The notes under the pieces are model-generated. The model was not told where the DNA came from. It did no database searches and was given only the letters and a program-made list of their open reading frames with translations. The translations under genes were made by a program, and so were the position numbers. From the NCBI GenBank assembly GCA_964509505.1, contig CAZDYP010000001.1, positions 30,001-94,000 on the forward strand: a DNA stretch of 64,000 bases, given 5' to 3'. This document shows positions 17,012 to 25,784 of this stretch, piece by piece; within the stretch, counting starts at the first letter, position 1, and each line of letters begins with the position of its first letter. The stretch is from CAZDYP01 sp964509505 (GTDB lineage Bacteria; Chloroflexota; Anaerolineae; JACRMK01).

Positions 17012-17052
17012 CGAATGGCCAATGGCCATCTGCCATCCGCCATCACCAGTGG
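16994..17052 (+). repeat. heptamer hairpin at the cyclase gene stop
   Basis: Units GCGAATA and GCGAATG on one side face GCCATCT, GCCATCC and GCCATCA on the other. The stop TAG at 17009-17011 and the final codons of the upstream gene (VANSE) fall in the left arm. The right arm ends just before the TATAAT box of the toxin-antitoxin operon. Confidence 0.85.
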
Positions 17053-17059
17053 AGTATGA

Positions 17060-17065
17060 TATAAT
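17060..17065 (+). promoter_or_regulatory. TATAAT -10 box for the toxin-antitoxin pair
   Basis: TATAAT lies 18 bases before the antitoxin ATG. The -35 position falls inside the heptamer array and reads CCGCCA, a poor match, so activity is uncertain. If used, the leader is about 12 bases. Confidence 0.35.
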
Positions 17066-17083
17066 TCTGTGCGGAGGTGTCGG

Positions 17084-17389
17084 ATGAGTAACTTGACTAT
17101 GACCATCACGCTGCGCGAGCCTGTGTACCGTGCGTTGACAGCGCAAGCAGCGCAACAACACCGCGCGCTTGACGAGCTCATCAACGAGCTGTTGGAGCAG
17201 GTGCTAGGCGCAGAGCGCGACGAATCGCAGGCATGGTATTGGACGGAGCGCTGGCAGGCGGGCGCGCGCGTAGCGGAGGCTGATTTGCAGGCTGGGCGTT
17301 ACAAAGATTTCGCGACGATGGACGAGTTCATCGCAGCGCTCGACGAACCATTGGAGGATGAGGCTGTGGACGAGAGCGCAAAGGTATGA
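17084..17389 (+). CDS. antitoxin-like protein of a type II TA pair
   Basis: A 101-aa acidic protein. The N-terminus TMTITLREPVYRALTAQAAQ resembles a ribbon-helix-helix DNA-binding segment, followed by a helical region and a very acidic C-terminus (ALDEPLEDEAVDESAKV). GGAGGTG precedes ATG at 17084; a GTG at 17069 is possible but less likely. The stop overlaps the toxin start by 4 bases (ATGA), the classic antitoxin-toxin arrangement. Such antitoxins usually repress their own operon. Confidence 0.75.
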   Translation: MSNLTMTITLREPVYRALTAQAAQQHRALDELINELLEQVLGAERDESQAWYWTERWQAGARVAEADLQAGRYKDFATMDEFIAALDEPLEDEAVDESAKV

Positions 17390-17655
17390 AGTATCGGCGC
17401 GCACGTCAATTTCACCGCGCTTATCATGCGTTGCCTGCGCCGATTCAGGAGAAGGTGAAGAAAGCTTTCAAGCTGTTTCAAGCCAATCCGCGCCATTCAT
17501 CGCTGGGTGTGAAGAAGATGCAGGGCAAAGCTGGTGTGTGGGAAGGTCGCATTGACCAGTTTTATCGTTTCGTCTTTCACTTCGACACGGATGAGCAAGG
17601 CGAGACGGTGTGCGTGTTCGACGACATCGGCCCGCATAGCATTTTGGACAAATAG
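17386..17655 (+). CDS. RelE/ParE-superfamily toxin-like protein
   Basis: An 89-aa basic protein with the RelE-type layout: an N-terminal helix pair (FHRAYHALPAPIQEKVKKAF), a central KKMQGKAGVWEGRIDQFYRF strand region with Arg, and a C-terminal strand TVCVFDDIGPHSILDK. Family members are ribosome-dependent mRNA interferases or gyrase inhibitors, and which one applies here cannot be told. It is translationally coupled to the upstream antitoxin-like gene. Confidence 0.75.
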   Translation: MKYRRARQFHRAYHALPAPIQEKVKKAFKLFQANPRHSSLGVKKMQGKAGVWEGRIDQFYRFVFHFDTDEQGETVCVFDDIGPHSILDK

Positions 17656-17663
17656 CGCAATAA

Positions 17664-17754
17664 CAGTAGCGAATGGCGAATAGCGAATGGCGGATGGTTT
17701 TCAACTATCCGCCATCGGCTATCTGCCATCGGCTATCTCGCCACGAGCGGCAGA
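17664..17754. repeat. heptamer hairpin between convergent genes
   Basis: The left arm repeats GCGAATG, GCGAATA and GCGGATG. The right arm repeats GCCATCG, GCTATCT and GCCATCG. The stop codon of the minus-strand giant gene (17733-17735) lies inside the right arm. The array fills the space between the toxin gene and the giant gene and may act as a two-way terminator. Confidence 0.85.
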
Positions 17755-20700
17755 TAGACATTTTGTTGACTCGCTTGGGGCGTCAGGTTCACGTTCCACA
17801 GTTGCCGATCATCCCACACCGCCACTTGTGACGGCGTCATCATGCGCCCGCCGACTTGGAAGGTCACGGTGCGTCCCAACACGCCGCAACCGATTGTGTC
17901 TGCGCCTTCCGCAGAGACATGCACCACGTACACGATTTGTCCCCCATAACTTTGAGTTTGCCCCTGCCCACAGACCACAGCCTGTCCTGAGCTTGTCGAA
18001 GGATTGATGCGTGCAATCACGCTCATCCCTACGGTGGGCGTGAAGCTCGCGCCCGCTTGGGTGATGCCGTAATAGGTGCTGGGCGGCAGTTGTGCGTTTT
18101 GTGGAGATTCGATGCGCCCTGTGGGTGTCGCACCCTTCAAGAACCACGTGATAGGTTGCGTCACGCTCAACCAGTAGCCTTGCCCAAACTCAAAGGCCGA
18201 CAACGACACCACATAGGGCGGCACATTCGGCGCGTACACTTGCCAGCCATGCGGACCCGCATAGTGATAGACCATGCGCGCTGTTGGGCTAATCGAGGAC
18301 AATGCCTCCGTGACGCTCCGATTCTCCTGAATAGGATAAGCCACGTTGTTCCAGCCTGCATAGGTCAATGGCACAGGATAGGACGACATTAGCGCATAGA
18401 TGCCTTCGCCTTGCGTCGGCGCAATCGCTTCGTTATGATAAACATCCAACGTCGTCGGCAACCGTTGCCACCCCGTACCGTTCCAAAAATAGAGGGACAG
18501 CAAATTTTCTTCGCCTGGCGGCACCTCGCTGCCAGCATAACGGAAGTCTATGCTTGTGTTCGCCAAACTGGCATTGGCGGTCTTCACTAAGCGATAGGCT
18601 GAACCAACCAACGTCGTCCAAGCAGGCGGCGTTGGTACGGTGGAAACGGCTTGTAGCGCGTAGAAGGCACCAACGTTGAACGTCAGGTTCTTGCCGTAGA
18701 TGATGACACGTCCATCACCTGACAACACAGGCGCATCGTCGTTTTGCAAGAAACCAGGGTCGTCATTTTGGAGGAAACCATCATCGTTCTGCAAGAAGCC
18801 GGGGTTGCCGCCTAGCGAGTAATCGCTGATGGCTTCGCGGCGCGGGTCGGCTTCGTTCACCCACACTTGGATGTAACCTTGCGGCGCAGTTTGCGTCAAC
18901 ACGAAGGTCGTCGCCCATTGGTTGCCACCTACGCTGGTCAAGGTCCGCGTTGGCATGGCGTTGGCATTCGCGGGATACAAGCGTGCCCGCAAATTTGGCA
19001 CACTGCTTGCGGTGACGGTCAACACAATGGTGCGCGAGGTGATAGGCGTCACGAGGATGTCGGGTTGCCAACCTGTCTTTTGATAGACTGTGAGTTGTTC
19101 GTTACCCGCGCTGATCGTCTGGCAGCCTACCATTTGCGCCGTGAGGTCATACAGGCACAAGCGGTCGCCTGCACGCGCGCCATAAGCCGTGACCTGATCT
19201 AACTTCGCGCGGCCCGCGTCAAGCAAGCGATTGCCTTGAAAGAGGAACGCACGCGCGCTGCTGCTTGGTTGATAGCGGCTGCCGTCTTGTTGTGTCAGAT
19301 AGAAGATGGGCACGGCGATGGTTTGCGCGGGCGAGAGCGGCGCGACGAAGGCGAGGCTTGGCAGATTCAACGGCAACACGCTGGGCCCCGTGTTGTTCAA
19401 ATTGGGATTCACCCATGGATAGAACGTCTTGATGGTCGCCCATTCAGAGCGGCCCGTGCTTTGTTGGGCAAGCGAAGTTGCGCAGCCCGGCAGCCACGTC
19501 GCTGTGCGTTTGAACTCGCTATAATCATCACGATAGGGGTCAGCCATCGCCGTGTTTGTGCAGGTATCGAGTGGCCGGACGAGGCCATTGGCATTCACAC
19601 TCAAATAGGCATCATCCAAATACAACAAGTAATGACCCAGCTCATGTGCGAGTGTGCGGGGCCAGTCTTCACCAAGTGTGCCGCTCGCCTTGCCATAGCG
19701 ATTCCACGTCGAACCGATGCGAACTTGACCCGGCCCGTATTGCACGGTCGTCGTCACGGGGTCGGTAAGTGTGCGCGTGGCGATGCCGCCTTGCGTTGCG
19801 TTGGGGCGCATGGCGTTGGTGGCATAGAGGCGAATGTCGGCGCTGCTCCAATTCACCTTGTCGTGATAGACGTTGAAGTTGCCAATGGTCGCTTGCCCAT
19901 TCGACCAGTCGTAGAGGAGTTCAGCAGTGCGCTGCAAATCGTATTGGAGTTGGTTAAGGAACGCAGTGTCGTTACGCGCATCCCATTCAAGCGACACGGA
20001 CAAATTGAAGAGGAGGAGTGGCTTGGCGGCGGAGACGGTCAACGTTTGTACGCCCGCTTGTGTCACCGTGTAAGCGTCGAGTCCGTTGACGATAGGCGTC
20101 GCGCTCGTCGCATAGACGGTGTAACTGTTCGTCGCGGAAATGGGATAGAGCGCAATCAAGCGGTCGCCGATGTCGAGTTGTCCACGTCCTTGTAGGTAGC
20201 CTTGCCCATCGGTGCGGAACGGTGTGCCATCTCCGCGTGTGAATGGATTGGCGTCGCGTGTTTGGTTTACAGGTAGGCGATAGACGATAGCATTCGAGAT
20301 CGGTGTGGTGCCCGTGAGGACGCGCACTTGAGTGCCGCGCACGCGGAAGGGGAAAGTGGTGGATGAAGCGTAAGGGCGTTGGAAGAGGGGGACGCTGTTG
20401 GTAAGTGGCTTTAAACTGGGATAGGCTTCGAGGCGGAAGACGACATTGTCGGATGCGCCGAAGAAGCCACTAGCGAACATATCCCATTCATATACATAAG
20501 GTAAGGCTGCAACCATCCACGCGGCACTGCTGAGCGCGAGGTCGTGATTGTTCGCGGTCAAGTCGTAAGCCGTGGAGCCTTTCCCTTCGTTAAAACGCCA
20601 ATAGCCAATCAGTCCAGAGGCATTACTGTGCGAGGGCGCTTGCATCTCTGTCTGAATTTGTGCCTGTGTGCGGACGACGTTCCACAAGCGTACTTCATCC

Positions 20701-23700
20701 AGCGAGCCTTTGAATGCTTGTGCCGGACTAAAACTGCCACCCACTGCATCTTGTTCCTGTCCTAACACGAGCGCGCCACCCGAAGTCAACATTAGTCCAG
20801 TAGCGATGGTACCGGTATAAACAGGCATGCCATCTTTATAGAGCTTGACTTGCCCATCGGAGTTGCGCCACGTCACGGCGATGTGATGCCATTGCCCATC
20901 GTTAGCCGAGACACCTGTGTTGCCTGTCGTTTGGCCTGCAATATAGATGACAAAGTTTCGATAGTTGTAGAGGGTGAGGTGATTATCTGAACCCGTCACC
21001 GCGTACGAAAACGGCGTGCCATTATTGGCGGTATCGTCGGATTTCATCCAGAAAGACACGGTGGCTGCGGTGTTGGGGAAGCCTGTGAAGGGATTTTCAA
21101 TCGCATAATCATTCCCGCCTCCAAACAGCAGTCCATAGCCCAAGTGGTTGGTGGTCAGGTTGCTCGTTAACGTACCGCTCGCCGCCGTTGCCGTATACCA
21201 CTTACCGCCGCCATCGGGCGAGTAATAGGCGCGGATATTGATCGCGTCCCCGTCAAGGTCAGACAGTGTATAAGTAATGGGGATGATGAGCGAACGCACG
21301 AGGGTATTGCTATAAGCAAAATTGGCGTTCGCGAGCAGATCAGGTCGGTTGAGTGCAACGCGCGGTGGGTTATTGGGTAGCTTACGCGCATGTGCCAGTC
21401 CGTTCAAATAGACCACACTCTGCGCTCCTGATGTTGACGAGCAACTGGGATCGGTGGTGGCGTTGCCCGTCACAATATCCAAATCACCATCGCCATCTAC
21501 ATCACCCAGCGCTACACTAACCGTCGCATCGGTGCCTGCGCCAAAATTGTGTGCGCTGCCAGACTCGGTAAAGTTGCCTGCGCCATCATTCAGGTAAACC
21601 GCGTTTTGCTCGCCTTGGTAGCAATCCGTAGAGCCTCTGGATGCGCCTGAATTGCCGACGACGATATCGAGATCGCCGTCCCCATCTACGTCACCCACTG
21701 CGATGTCCATTGTGTAATCCCAGCCTGTGCCGAAATTACGCACACCTCCAGGCCAGTTGAAGTGGCCCGCGCCATCGTTCAAATAAACAAGGTTCTGTTG
21801 GTTGTAATAGCCCACCACCATATCGTAGTCGCCGTCACCGTCTACGTCAGCTAGCGTGGTGTCGCCTAAGTTGCTGCCGAAACTCAGCACACCTCCAGGC
21901 CAGTTGAAGTTGCCTGCGCCATCATTCAAATAAACTGCACCAGAGCTATTCACATCGGCGATTACGTCAAGGTCCCCATCGCCATCCACATCGCCAATCG
22001 CTCTTACACCTGTGCCTGTGGTGCGTGTGGTAGGGAAGCTGCCAGTGCCATCGTTGAATGCGATCATGCCATTGTAGCTGACGGCGTCTAATGCGCCGTC
22101 GCTGTTCATGTCACCGACAGCAATAATGGCGCCTATGCCAACGGTGCGCGTTATAGAGAAATTCGCTGTGCCATCGTTCAGATAGATCGTGTTGCCACTG
22201 ACAATATCCAACTTGCTGTCGCCGTTCATGTCGGCGACGAGGCCGCCTGCGGTCAAGGTGCGAGTGACGGAAAAATTCCCCGCTCCATCGTTCAGATAGA
22301 GCACGTTTGGTCCATAGGCAGCTGTGGTCACGATGTCCAAAGTGCCATCGCCATCCATGTCTCCCAAAGTGGTACGCACAAGGTTGTTTGTGCTGGGACC
22401 GAAGTTGCGCGCCACTGGGAATTGGCTCGCGCCGTTGTTCAGATACACCGCGCCATACTCCAGTGGATTCGTGATGAAATCATTCCCGACGATAAGGTCG
22501 AGACTGCCATTGCTATCCATGTCGCCAGCTACGAGTGCGTAAGTTTGATTCGAGCTGTCAACACAGATGGCATTCGTCGTAACGCCGCAAGTGACCACAC
22601 CTAGCCAGAAGTTTCCAGAGCCATTATTCAAGTACACCACATTCTGTCCGGGATCGTAGAAGGGATCACCGAAGAATCCATTTTTGACATTGCCCACCCC
22701 GATGTCCAAGTCCCCGTCATTGTCCACATCACCTAAAACCACGCTCTTGGTATTATCATATCCCGTGCCGAAAGTGCGTGTATAGCCAACGGTATTGGGA
22801 AAGTTGCCCGTGCCGTCATTCAAGTAGATGATGTTGGGGGCACCACAGCTAGAAAAACATAAGGCGCTATACTGTGGACCATTGCCCGTCACAATATCCA
22901 GATCGCTATCGCCGTCTATGTCTCCGATGGCGACGCTGTACGTTGTGTCTGACCCCGTGCCAAAATTACGCGCGGTGAAGTTTGCGGTGCCGTCGTTGAT
23001 ATAGACGACATTTTGTCCACCTGTGCATGGGCCAAAGCACGACTCCACATCTCCTGTGACGATGTCCAAATCACCATCGCCATCTACATCCCCTATGACG
23101 ATGGTTTGCGAGTTCGAGCCAAAGGTGCGCGTGAGTGGGAAGTTGCCTGTGCCGTCGTTCAGATAAACGATGTTTTGGCCACTGCTCACCGCAGCAATAT
23201 CTAAGTGTCCATCACCGTTCAAGTCGCCTACAGCTGCACTCACTGCGCTCGCGCTGAAGGTGCGCGTGATGAGGAAATTGCCTGCCCCGTCATTCAAGTA
23301 CGCAATGCGATGAGCGATGAGGTCAAGGTCACCATCTCGATCCAGATCGCCTACTACGATACTTAGCGCATTCGTGCCAAAGGTGCGTGTGAGCGGGAAA
23401 TTGCCCGTGCCATCGTTCAGATAAACGACATTAGGCTGACCACTATTGCCTACTGCAAAGTCGAGGCCTCCATCGCCATCGAGGTCACCAACGGCAATGC
23501 TGCGGGTATTCTCTGTGCCATTACCAAATAAGCGTTTGATCGTGAAGGTATTCGCATCGGCTTGAGGTAATTGCAGCGGCACCGCCGCAACTGGCACGGG
23601 TGCGAGCGCGCGCACCAACAGCAATAAACATGCGAGGGGCAATAGATGTGCGGCAGCGAGGCGCGTCTGCACATTGAAGAAGCGTGCGGTCATCCTAGTA

Positions 23701-23717
23701 CGATTGAAGTGTGTCAT
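17733..23717 (-). CDS. giant secreted FG-GAP/LamG/metallopeptidase-like protein
   Basis: About 1994 aa with a signal sequence near the N-terminus (LLPLACLLLLVRALAPVPVA). Around 14 FG-GAP/VCBS repeats (YLNDGTGNFPLTRTFG, GDLDGDGDLD calcium-type loops) span about 23560-21385. A LamG-like lectin fold lies at about 21130-20590 (VSFWMKSDD, GQWHHIAVTW, LDEVRLWNV). A HELGHYLLYLDD zinc motif is at 19631-19648 or just beyond, followed by a tail with three GFLQNDD copies at about 18725-18795 and a final NVYLPLVAR. AGGAG before ATG 23717 sets the start. Probably a surface or secreted adhesion/peptidase protein; the substrate is unknown. Residues NPSTSSGQA near 18000 are encoded by a mobile-type repeat. 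Confidence 0.85.
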   Translation of the reverse strand: MTHFNRTRMTARFFNVQTRLAAAHLLPLACLLLLVRALAPVPVAAVPLQLPQADANTFTIKRLFGNGTENTRSIAVGDLDGDGGLDFAVGNSGQPNVVYLNDGTGNFPLTRTFGTNALSIVVGDLDRDGDLDLIAHRIAYLNDGAGNFLITRTFSASAVSAAVGDLNGDGHLDIAAVSSGQNIVYLNDGTGNFPLTRTFGSNSQTIVIGDVDGDGDLDIVTGDVESCFGPCTGGQNVVYINDGTANFTARNFGTGSDTTYSVAIGDIDGDSDLDIVTGNGPQYSALCFSSCGAPNIIYLNDGTGNFPNTVGYTRTFGTGYDNTKSVVLGDVDNDGDLDIGVGNVKNGFFGDPFYDPGQNVVYLNNGSGNFWLGVVTCGVTTNAICVDSSNQTYALVAGDMDSNGSLDLIVGNDFITNPLEYGAVYLNNGASQFPVARNFGPSTNNLVRTTLGDMDGDGTLDIVTTAAYGPNVLYLNDGAGNFSVTRTLTAGGLVADMNGDSKLDIVSGNTIYLNDGTANFSITRTVGIGAIIAVGDMNSDGALDAVSYNGMIAFNDGTGSFPTTRTTGTGVRAIGDVDGDGDLDVIADVNSSGAVYLNDGAGNFNWPGGVLSFGSNLGDTTLADVDGDGDYDMVVGYYNQQNLVYLNDGAGHFNWPGGVRNFGTGWDYTMDIAVGDVDGDGDLDIVVGNSGASRGSTDCYQGEQNAVYLNDGAGNFTESGSAHNFGAGTDATVSVALGDVDGDGDLDIVTGNATTDPSCSSTSGAQSVVYLNGLAHARKLPNNPPRVALNRPDLLANANFAYSNTLVRSLIIPITYTLSDLDGDAINIRAYYSPDGGGKWYTATAASGTLTSNLTTNHLGYGLLFGGGNDYAIENPFTGFPNTAATVSFWMKSDDTANNGTPFSYAVTGSDNHLTLYNYRNFVIYIAGQTTGNTGVSANDGQWHHIAVTWRNSDGQVKLYKDGMPVYTGTIATGLMLTSGGALVLGQEQDAVGGSFSPAQAFKGSLDEVRLWNVVRTQAQIQTEMQAPSHSNASGLIGYWRFNEGKGSTAYDLTANNHDLALSSAAWMVAALPYVYEWDMFASGFFGASDNVVFRLEAYPSLKPLTNSVPLFQRPYASSTTFPFRVRGTQVRVLTGTTPISNAIVYRLPVNQTRDANPFTRGDGTPFRTDGQGYLQGRGQLDIGDRLIALYPISATNSYTVYATSATPIVNGLDAYTVTQAGVQTLTVSAAKPLLLFNLSVSLEWDARNDTAFLNQLQYDLQRTAELLYDWSNGQATIGNFNVYHDKVNWSSADIRLYATNAMRPNATQGGIATRTLTDPVTTTVQYGPGQVRIGSTWNRYGKASGTLGEDWPRTLAHELGHYLLYLDDAYLSVNANGLVRPLDTCTNTAMADPYRDDYSEFKRTATWLPGCATSLAQQSTGRSEWATIKTFYPWVNPNLNNTGPSVLPLNLPSLAFVAPLSPAQTIAVPIFYLTQQDGSRYQPSSSARAFLFQGNRLLDAGRAKLDQVTAYGARAGDRLCLYDLTAQMVGCQTISAGNEQLTVYQKTGWQPDILVTPITSRTIVLTVTASSVPNLRARLYPANANAMPTRTLTSVGGNQWATTFVLTQTAPQGYIQVWVNEADPRREAISDYSLGGNPGFLQNDDGFLQNDDPGFLQNDDAPVLSGDGRVIIYGKNLTFNVGAFYALQAVSTVPTPPAWTTLVGSAYRLVKTANASLANTSIDFRYAGSEVPPGEENLLSLYFWNGTGWQRLPTTLDVYHNEAIAPTQGEGIYALMSSYPVPLTYAGWNNVAYPIQENRSVTEALSSISPTARMVYHYAGPHGWQVYAPNVPPYVVSLSAFEFGQGYWLSVTQPITWFLKGATPTGRIESPQNAQLPPSTYYGITQAGASFTPTVGMSVIARINPSTSSGQAVVCGQGQTQSYGGQIVYVVHVSAEGADTIGCGVLGRTVTFQVGGRMMTPSQVAVWDDRQLWNVNLTPQASQQNVYLPLVAR
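17979..18006. repeat. CCTGTCCTGAGCTTGTCGAAGG element in the coding region
   Basis: CCTGTCCTGAGCTTGTCGAA followed by GGATT reads on the minus strand as NPSTSSGQA within the giant protein. I know this sequence as a widely dispersed bacterial intergenic repeat that sometimes enters genes in this same frame. Only this copy is in the window. Confidence 0.6.
18724..18797 (-). repeat. triple GFLQNDD-encoding repeat
   Basis: Three adjacent copies of a 21-27-base unit encode GFLQNDD, each with different synonymous codons or spacing residues. This suggests selection on the peptide rather than recent DNA duplication. It sits between the protease-like region and the C-terminal domain. Confidence 0.7.
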
Positions 23718-23918
23718 TGGTGAACTCCTATTGGGACGTACTGAGGCAACCACGTCTTGAGACAGCCACAAAACTCGTTACCGCACTGCGTTTGTTTCTC
23801 AAGGTGTGGTTGTATGGATTGGTGTCGGGAAAGTAGGGGTGAAGCATTTGCGCCAAAGTAGCTTGAAAAACAAGGCATCCCCACGCAAAGGCTTCGCCTC
23901 TACGCTAAACTTGGTGAC

Positions 23919-23947
23919 AGTATAGCCGATTTGCGGCGCGTTGTCTG
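23919..23947 (-). promoter_or_regulatory. possible promoter of the giant gene
   Basis: On the minus strand CAGACA (23942-23947) and TATACT (23919-23924) are 17 bases apart. The -35 matches 4 of 6. The leader would be about 200 bases and includes a GC-rich hairpin-prone stretch near 23880. Confidence 0.3.
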
Positions 23948-24019
23948 TGCGCTAGTTCACATTTGGCGAGGCAAATTATACAGTTCATAAATTCCTCAAT
24001 GGAGTGGTCTACGCAAAGT

Positions 24020-24048
24020 TTGCCCCCACCCTATCCGTTGGCTATAAT
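24020..24048 (+). promoter_or_regulatory. sigma70-like promoter for the Crp-type regulator
   Basis: TTGCCC (24020-24025) and TATAAT (24043-24048) are separated by 17 bases. Transcription would start near 24055, so the heptamer array would lie in a leader of roughly 130 bases. Confidence 0.6.
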
Positions 24049-24051
24049 CTC

Positions 24052-24114
24052 CTCATCGCCATCTACTATCCGCTATTCGCCGTCTGCCATTCGCCATTCG
24101 CCATCTACCATTTA
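24052..24114 (+). repeat. heptamer array in the crp leader
   Basis: Repeats of the type GCCATCT, CTATCCG, CTATTCG and GCCATTC. Only the pyrimidine-rich arm is present here, apart from a short GTCCGCCATCTGCC at 24174-24187. It begins at the predicted transcription start. Confidence 0.75.
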
Positions 24115-24188
24115 CATCCTGACAGCGTTGTTTGCGGTGTCGAAGGACACCATGCTAAAGCACCGCTTCGCTGTCCGCCATCTGCCTT

Positions 24189-24917
24189 ATGAACCCCTCT
24201 GAAAAAATTCTCCCTTTCTTGAAACAGCTCCCCCTCTTCGCCACGCTGAACGACGACGCACTGCAAACCATCAGTCACGACTTCTCTTTGCGCGCCTACA
24301 CTCAAGGCCAGCTCATTGTGCATCAAGCGGACACGAGCCGCGCCTTGTACATCGTGCAGAAAGGCAAAGCGCGGATTTTCAAGACCTCGCCTGAAGGTCA
24401 CGAGATGACCATCAACATCCTCACAGTAGGTGACATCTTCGGTGAGTTTGCGGTGTTTGACCGTCAGCCACGCTCCGCCTCGGTCGAGGCACTCACGCGT
24501 TGCGCGCTGTTACACATGAATGGTGAGCAATTTGTGTGGCATTTTCGTGCCGTACCTGAACTCGCGTTTCAGACGGCGTGCCTGCTTGCCACCAAAGCGC
24601 GTTGGACAACAACCTATGCGGAATTGATGGGACAATACGATGCGGCTGGTCGCTTATTGCATTTGTTCCTGTTGTACAAAGAGCATTTCGGCGAGGAGCT
24701 CGAAGCGGGGAAACGCTATACAGTGGATTTGTCGCTGAACCAAGCAGGGCTGGCATCGTTGGTTGGCGTGCGGCGCGAGTGGGTCAGTCGCCTGCTGAAG
24801 CAGTGGCACGCGCGAGGCCTCCTCGCATATCAGCACGGAAAGATCATCATCCTCGACTTGCCGCAGGTCGTGGCAGAACGCGATCGGCACATCGAGGCGA
24901 ACGTCAGCCTCAGTTAG
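24189..24917 (+). CDS. Crp/Fnr family transcriptional regulator
   Basis: A 242-aa regulator with an N-terminal cyclic-nucleotide-binding-type beta barrel (about 10-130: LFATLNDDALQTISHDF, GDIFGEFAVFDRQPRSASVEAL) and a C-terminal winged helix (about 160-225: LASLVGVRREWVSRLLKQW). The phosphate-binding cassette reads GEFAVFDRQPRSASV, close to the cAMP-type RxS pattern, so cAMP binding is plausible given two cyclase genes in the window. No Cys cluster for Fe-S is seen. The 3' end overlaps the convergent methyltransferase gene by 8 bases. Confidence 0.9.
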   Translation: MNPSEKILPFLKQLPLFATLNDDALQTISHDFSLRAYTQGQLIVHQADTSRALYIVQKGKARIFKTSPEGHEMTINILTVGDIFGEFAVFDRQPRSASVEALTRCALLHMNGEQFVWHFRAVPELAFQTACLLATKARWTTTYAELMGQYDAAGRLLHLFLLYKEHFGEELEAGKRYTVDLSLNQAGLASLVGVRREWVSRLLKQWHARGLLAYQHGKIIILDLPQVVAERDRHIEANVSLS

Positions 24918-25776
24918 TTTTTCGCGCCACGATCACACACAAATTGCTTTGGCTCTCATCCACCGTGCCGATGAGCGAGAGGAAAAATGTGGTGTTGGCA
25001 AAGCCGCACTCTTGCAACAGCGTGCGATAATCGTCGGAGGTGTATGCTTGAAAGGTGTTGGTGTATGAGGTGACGTTGCCGTTGCCCAGTGTGACAATGA
25101 AGTAGCGGTTGGTGGTGGCGCGTTCCGCCTCGTGCCAGAAATGCTCGGTCAAGCAGAGATAAGGTTCTTCGGAAAATAAACCTCGCTCGCGCATGTACCA
25201 TGTTGGCGCTTGTTGCCCCATGGGTTGAATCGCCGCGAAGGTGTGCGGCTCAAGCAACAAAATACCATCATCAACCAGTGCAGCGTGCGCTTGTTTGAGG
25301 ATGTGTTCGGCAGCGGGACGACGAAACACATTCAGCTCACCATAAATCAACATCACCAAGCCATAGCCTGCGCCATAGTCGGCGGCACGCACATCCGTGA
25401 GCTCATAGCGACAGGCCAGCGCATGAGTTTGTGCTTGCTCTCTCGCATACGCAATGGAAGCAGGTGAGTAGTCAATGCCGACGCACGTGTGACCCAACGC
25501 GGCGAGGCGACTCGTGTATAGACCTGGTCCGCAACCGAGGTCAAGGATTTTTGTGGGTTGCTCATGCAAGATGATCTGATGAATCCACGCCACCTGTTCA
25601 TCTATTTTTGCGAAGCGCCGACTCGCGGCGTCGTGCGCTTGTGACAGGTGCTCCTTGAGCATTCGTGCGCTGAAGGCAGGTTCGTGCCATGGGATGTTGT
25701 CGCCTTCGCTCCAGGGGATGGGGGGAATCGTGCGAGTGAGAATAATGGGGAGGGTGAGAGGGTTTAAGGCGGACAT
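24910..25776 (-). CDS. class I SAM-dependent methyltransferase
   Basis: About 288 aa. Motif I is KILDLGCGPGLYTSRLAALG near residue 80, followed by VGIDYSPASIAYA. The later acidic motif is DYGAGYGLVMLIYGELNVF. There is no DPPY/NPPY motif, so it looks like a small-molecule or protein methyltransferase rather than a DNA methylase. ATG at 25776 is chosen because the family usually begins near there. It starts 8 bases after the DUF262 gene ends and is probably co-transcribed with it. Confidence 0.85.
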   Translation of the reverse strand: MSALNPLTLPIILTRTIPPIPWSEGDNIPWHEPAFSARMLKEHLSQAHDAASRRFAKIDEQVAWIHQIILHEQPTKILDLGCGPGLYTSRLAALGHTCVGIDYSPASIAYAREQAQTHALACRYELTDVRAADYGAGYGLVMLIYGELNVFRRPAAEHILKQAHAALVDDGILLLEPHTFAAIQPMGQQAPTWYMRERGLFSEEPYLCLTEHFWHEAERATTNRYFIVTLGNGNVTSYTNTFQAYTSDDYRTLLQECGFANTTFFLSLIGTVDESQSNLCVIVARKTN

Positions 25777-25784
25777 GAATATGT

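Larger units (their letters stand above)
23718..24188. other. 471-bp divergent intergenic region
   Basis: It separates the giant secreted-protein gene (-) from the Crp-type regulator (+). It contains a possible minus promoter at 23919-23947, a good plus promoter at 24020-24048 and a heptamer array at 24052-24114. No open frame with coding character is seen. Confidence 0.6.

Noticed and set aside
16994..17754. CRISPR array
   Set aside because: The repeats are 7-bp, degenerate and without spacers of constant length, and no cas genes are present.
19236..20195. 319-codon open frame antisense to the giant gene
   Set aside because: It is a shadow of the GC-biased coding strand. It has no family features and no ribosome binding site, while the minus strand shows clear domains.
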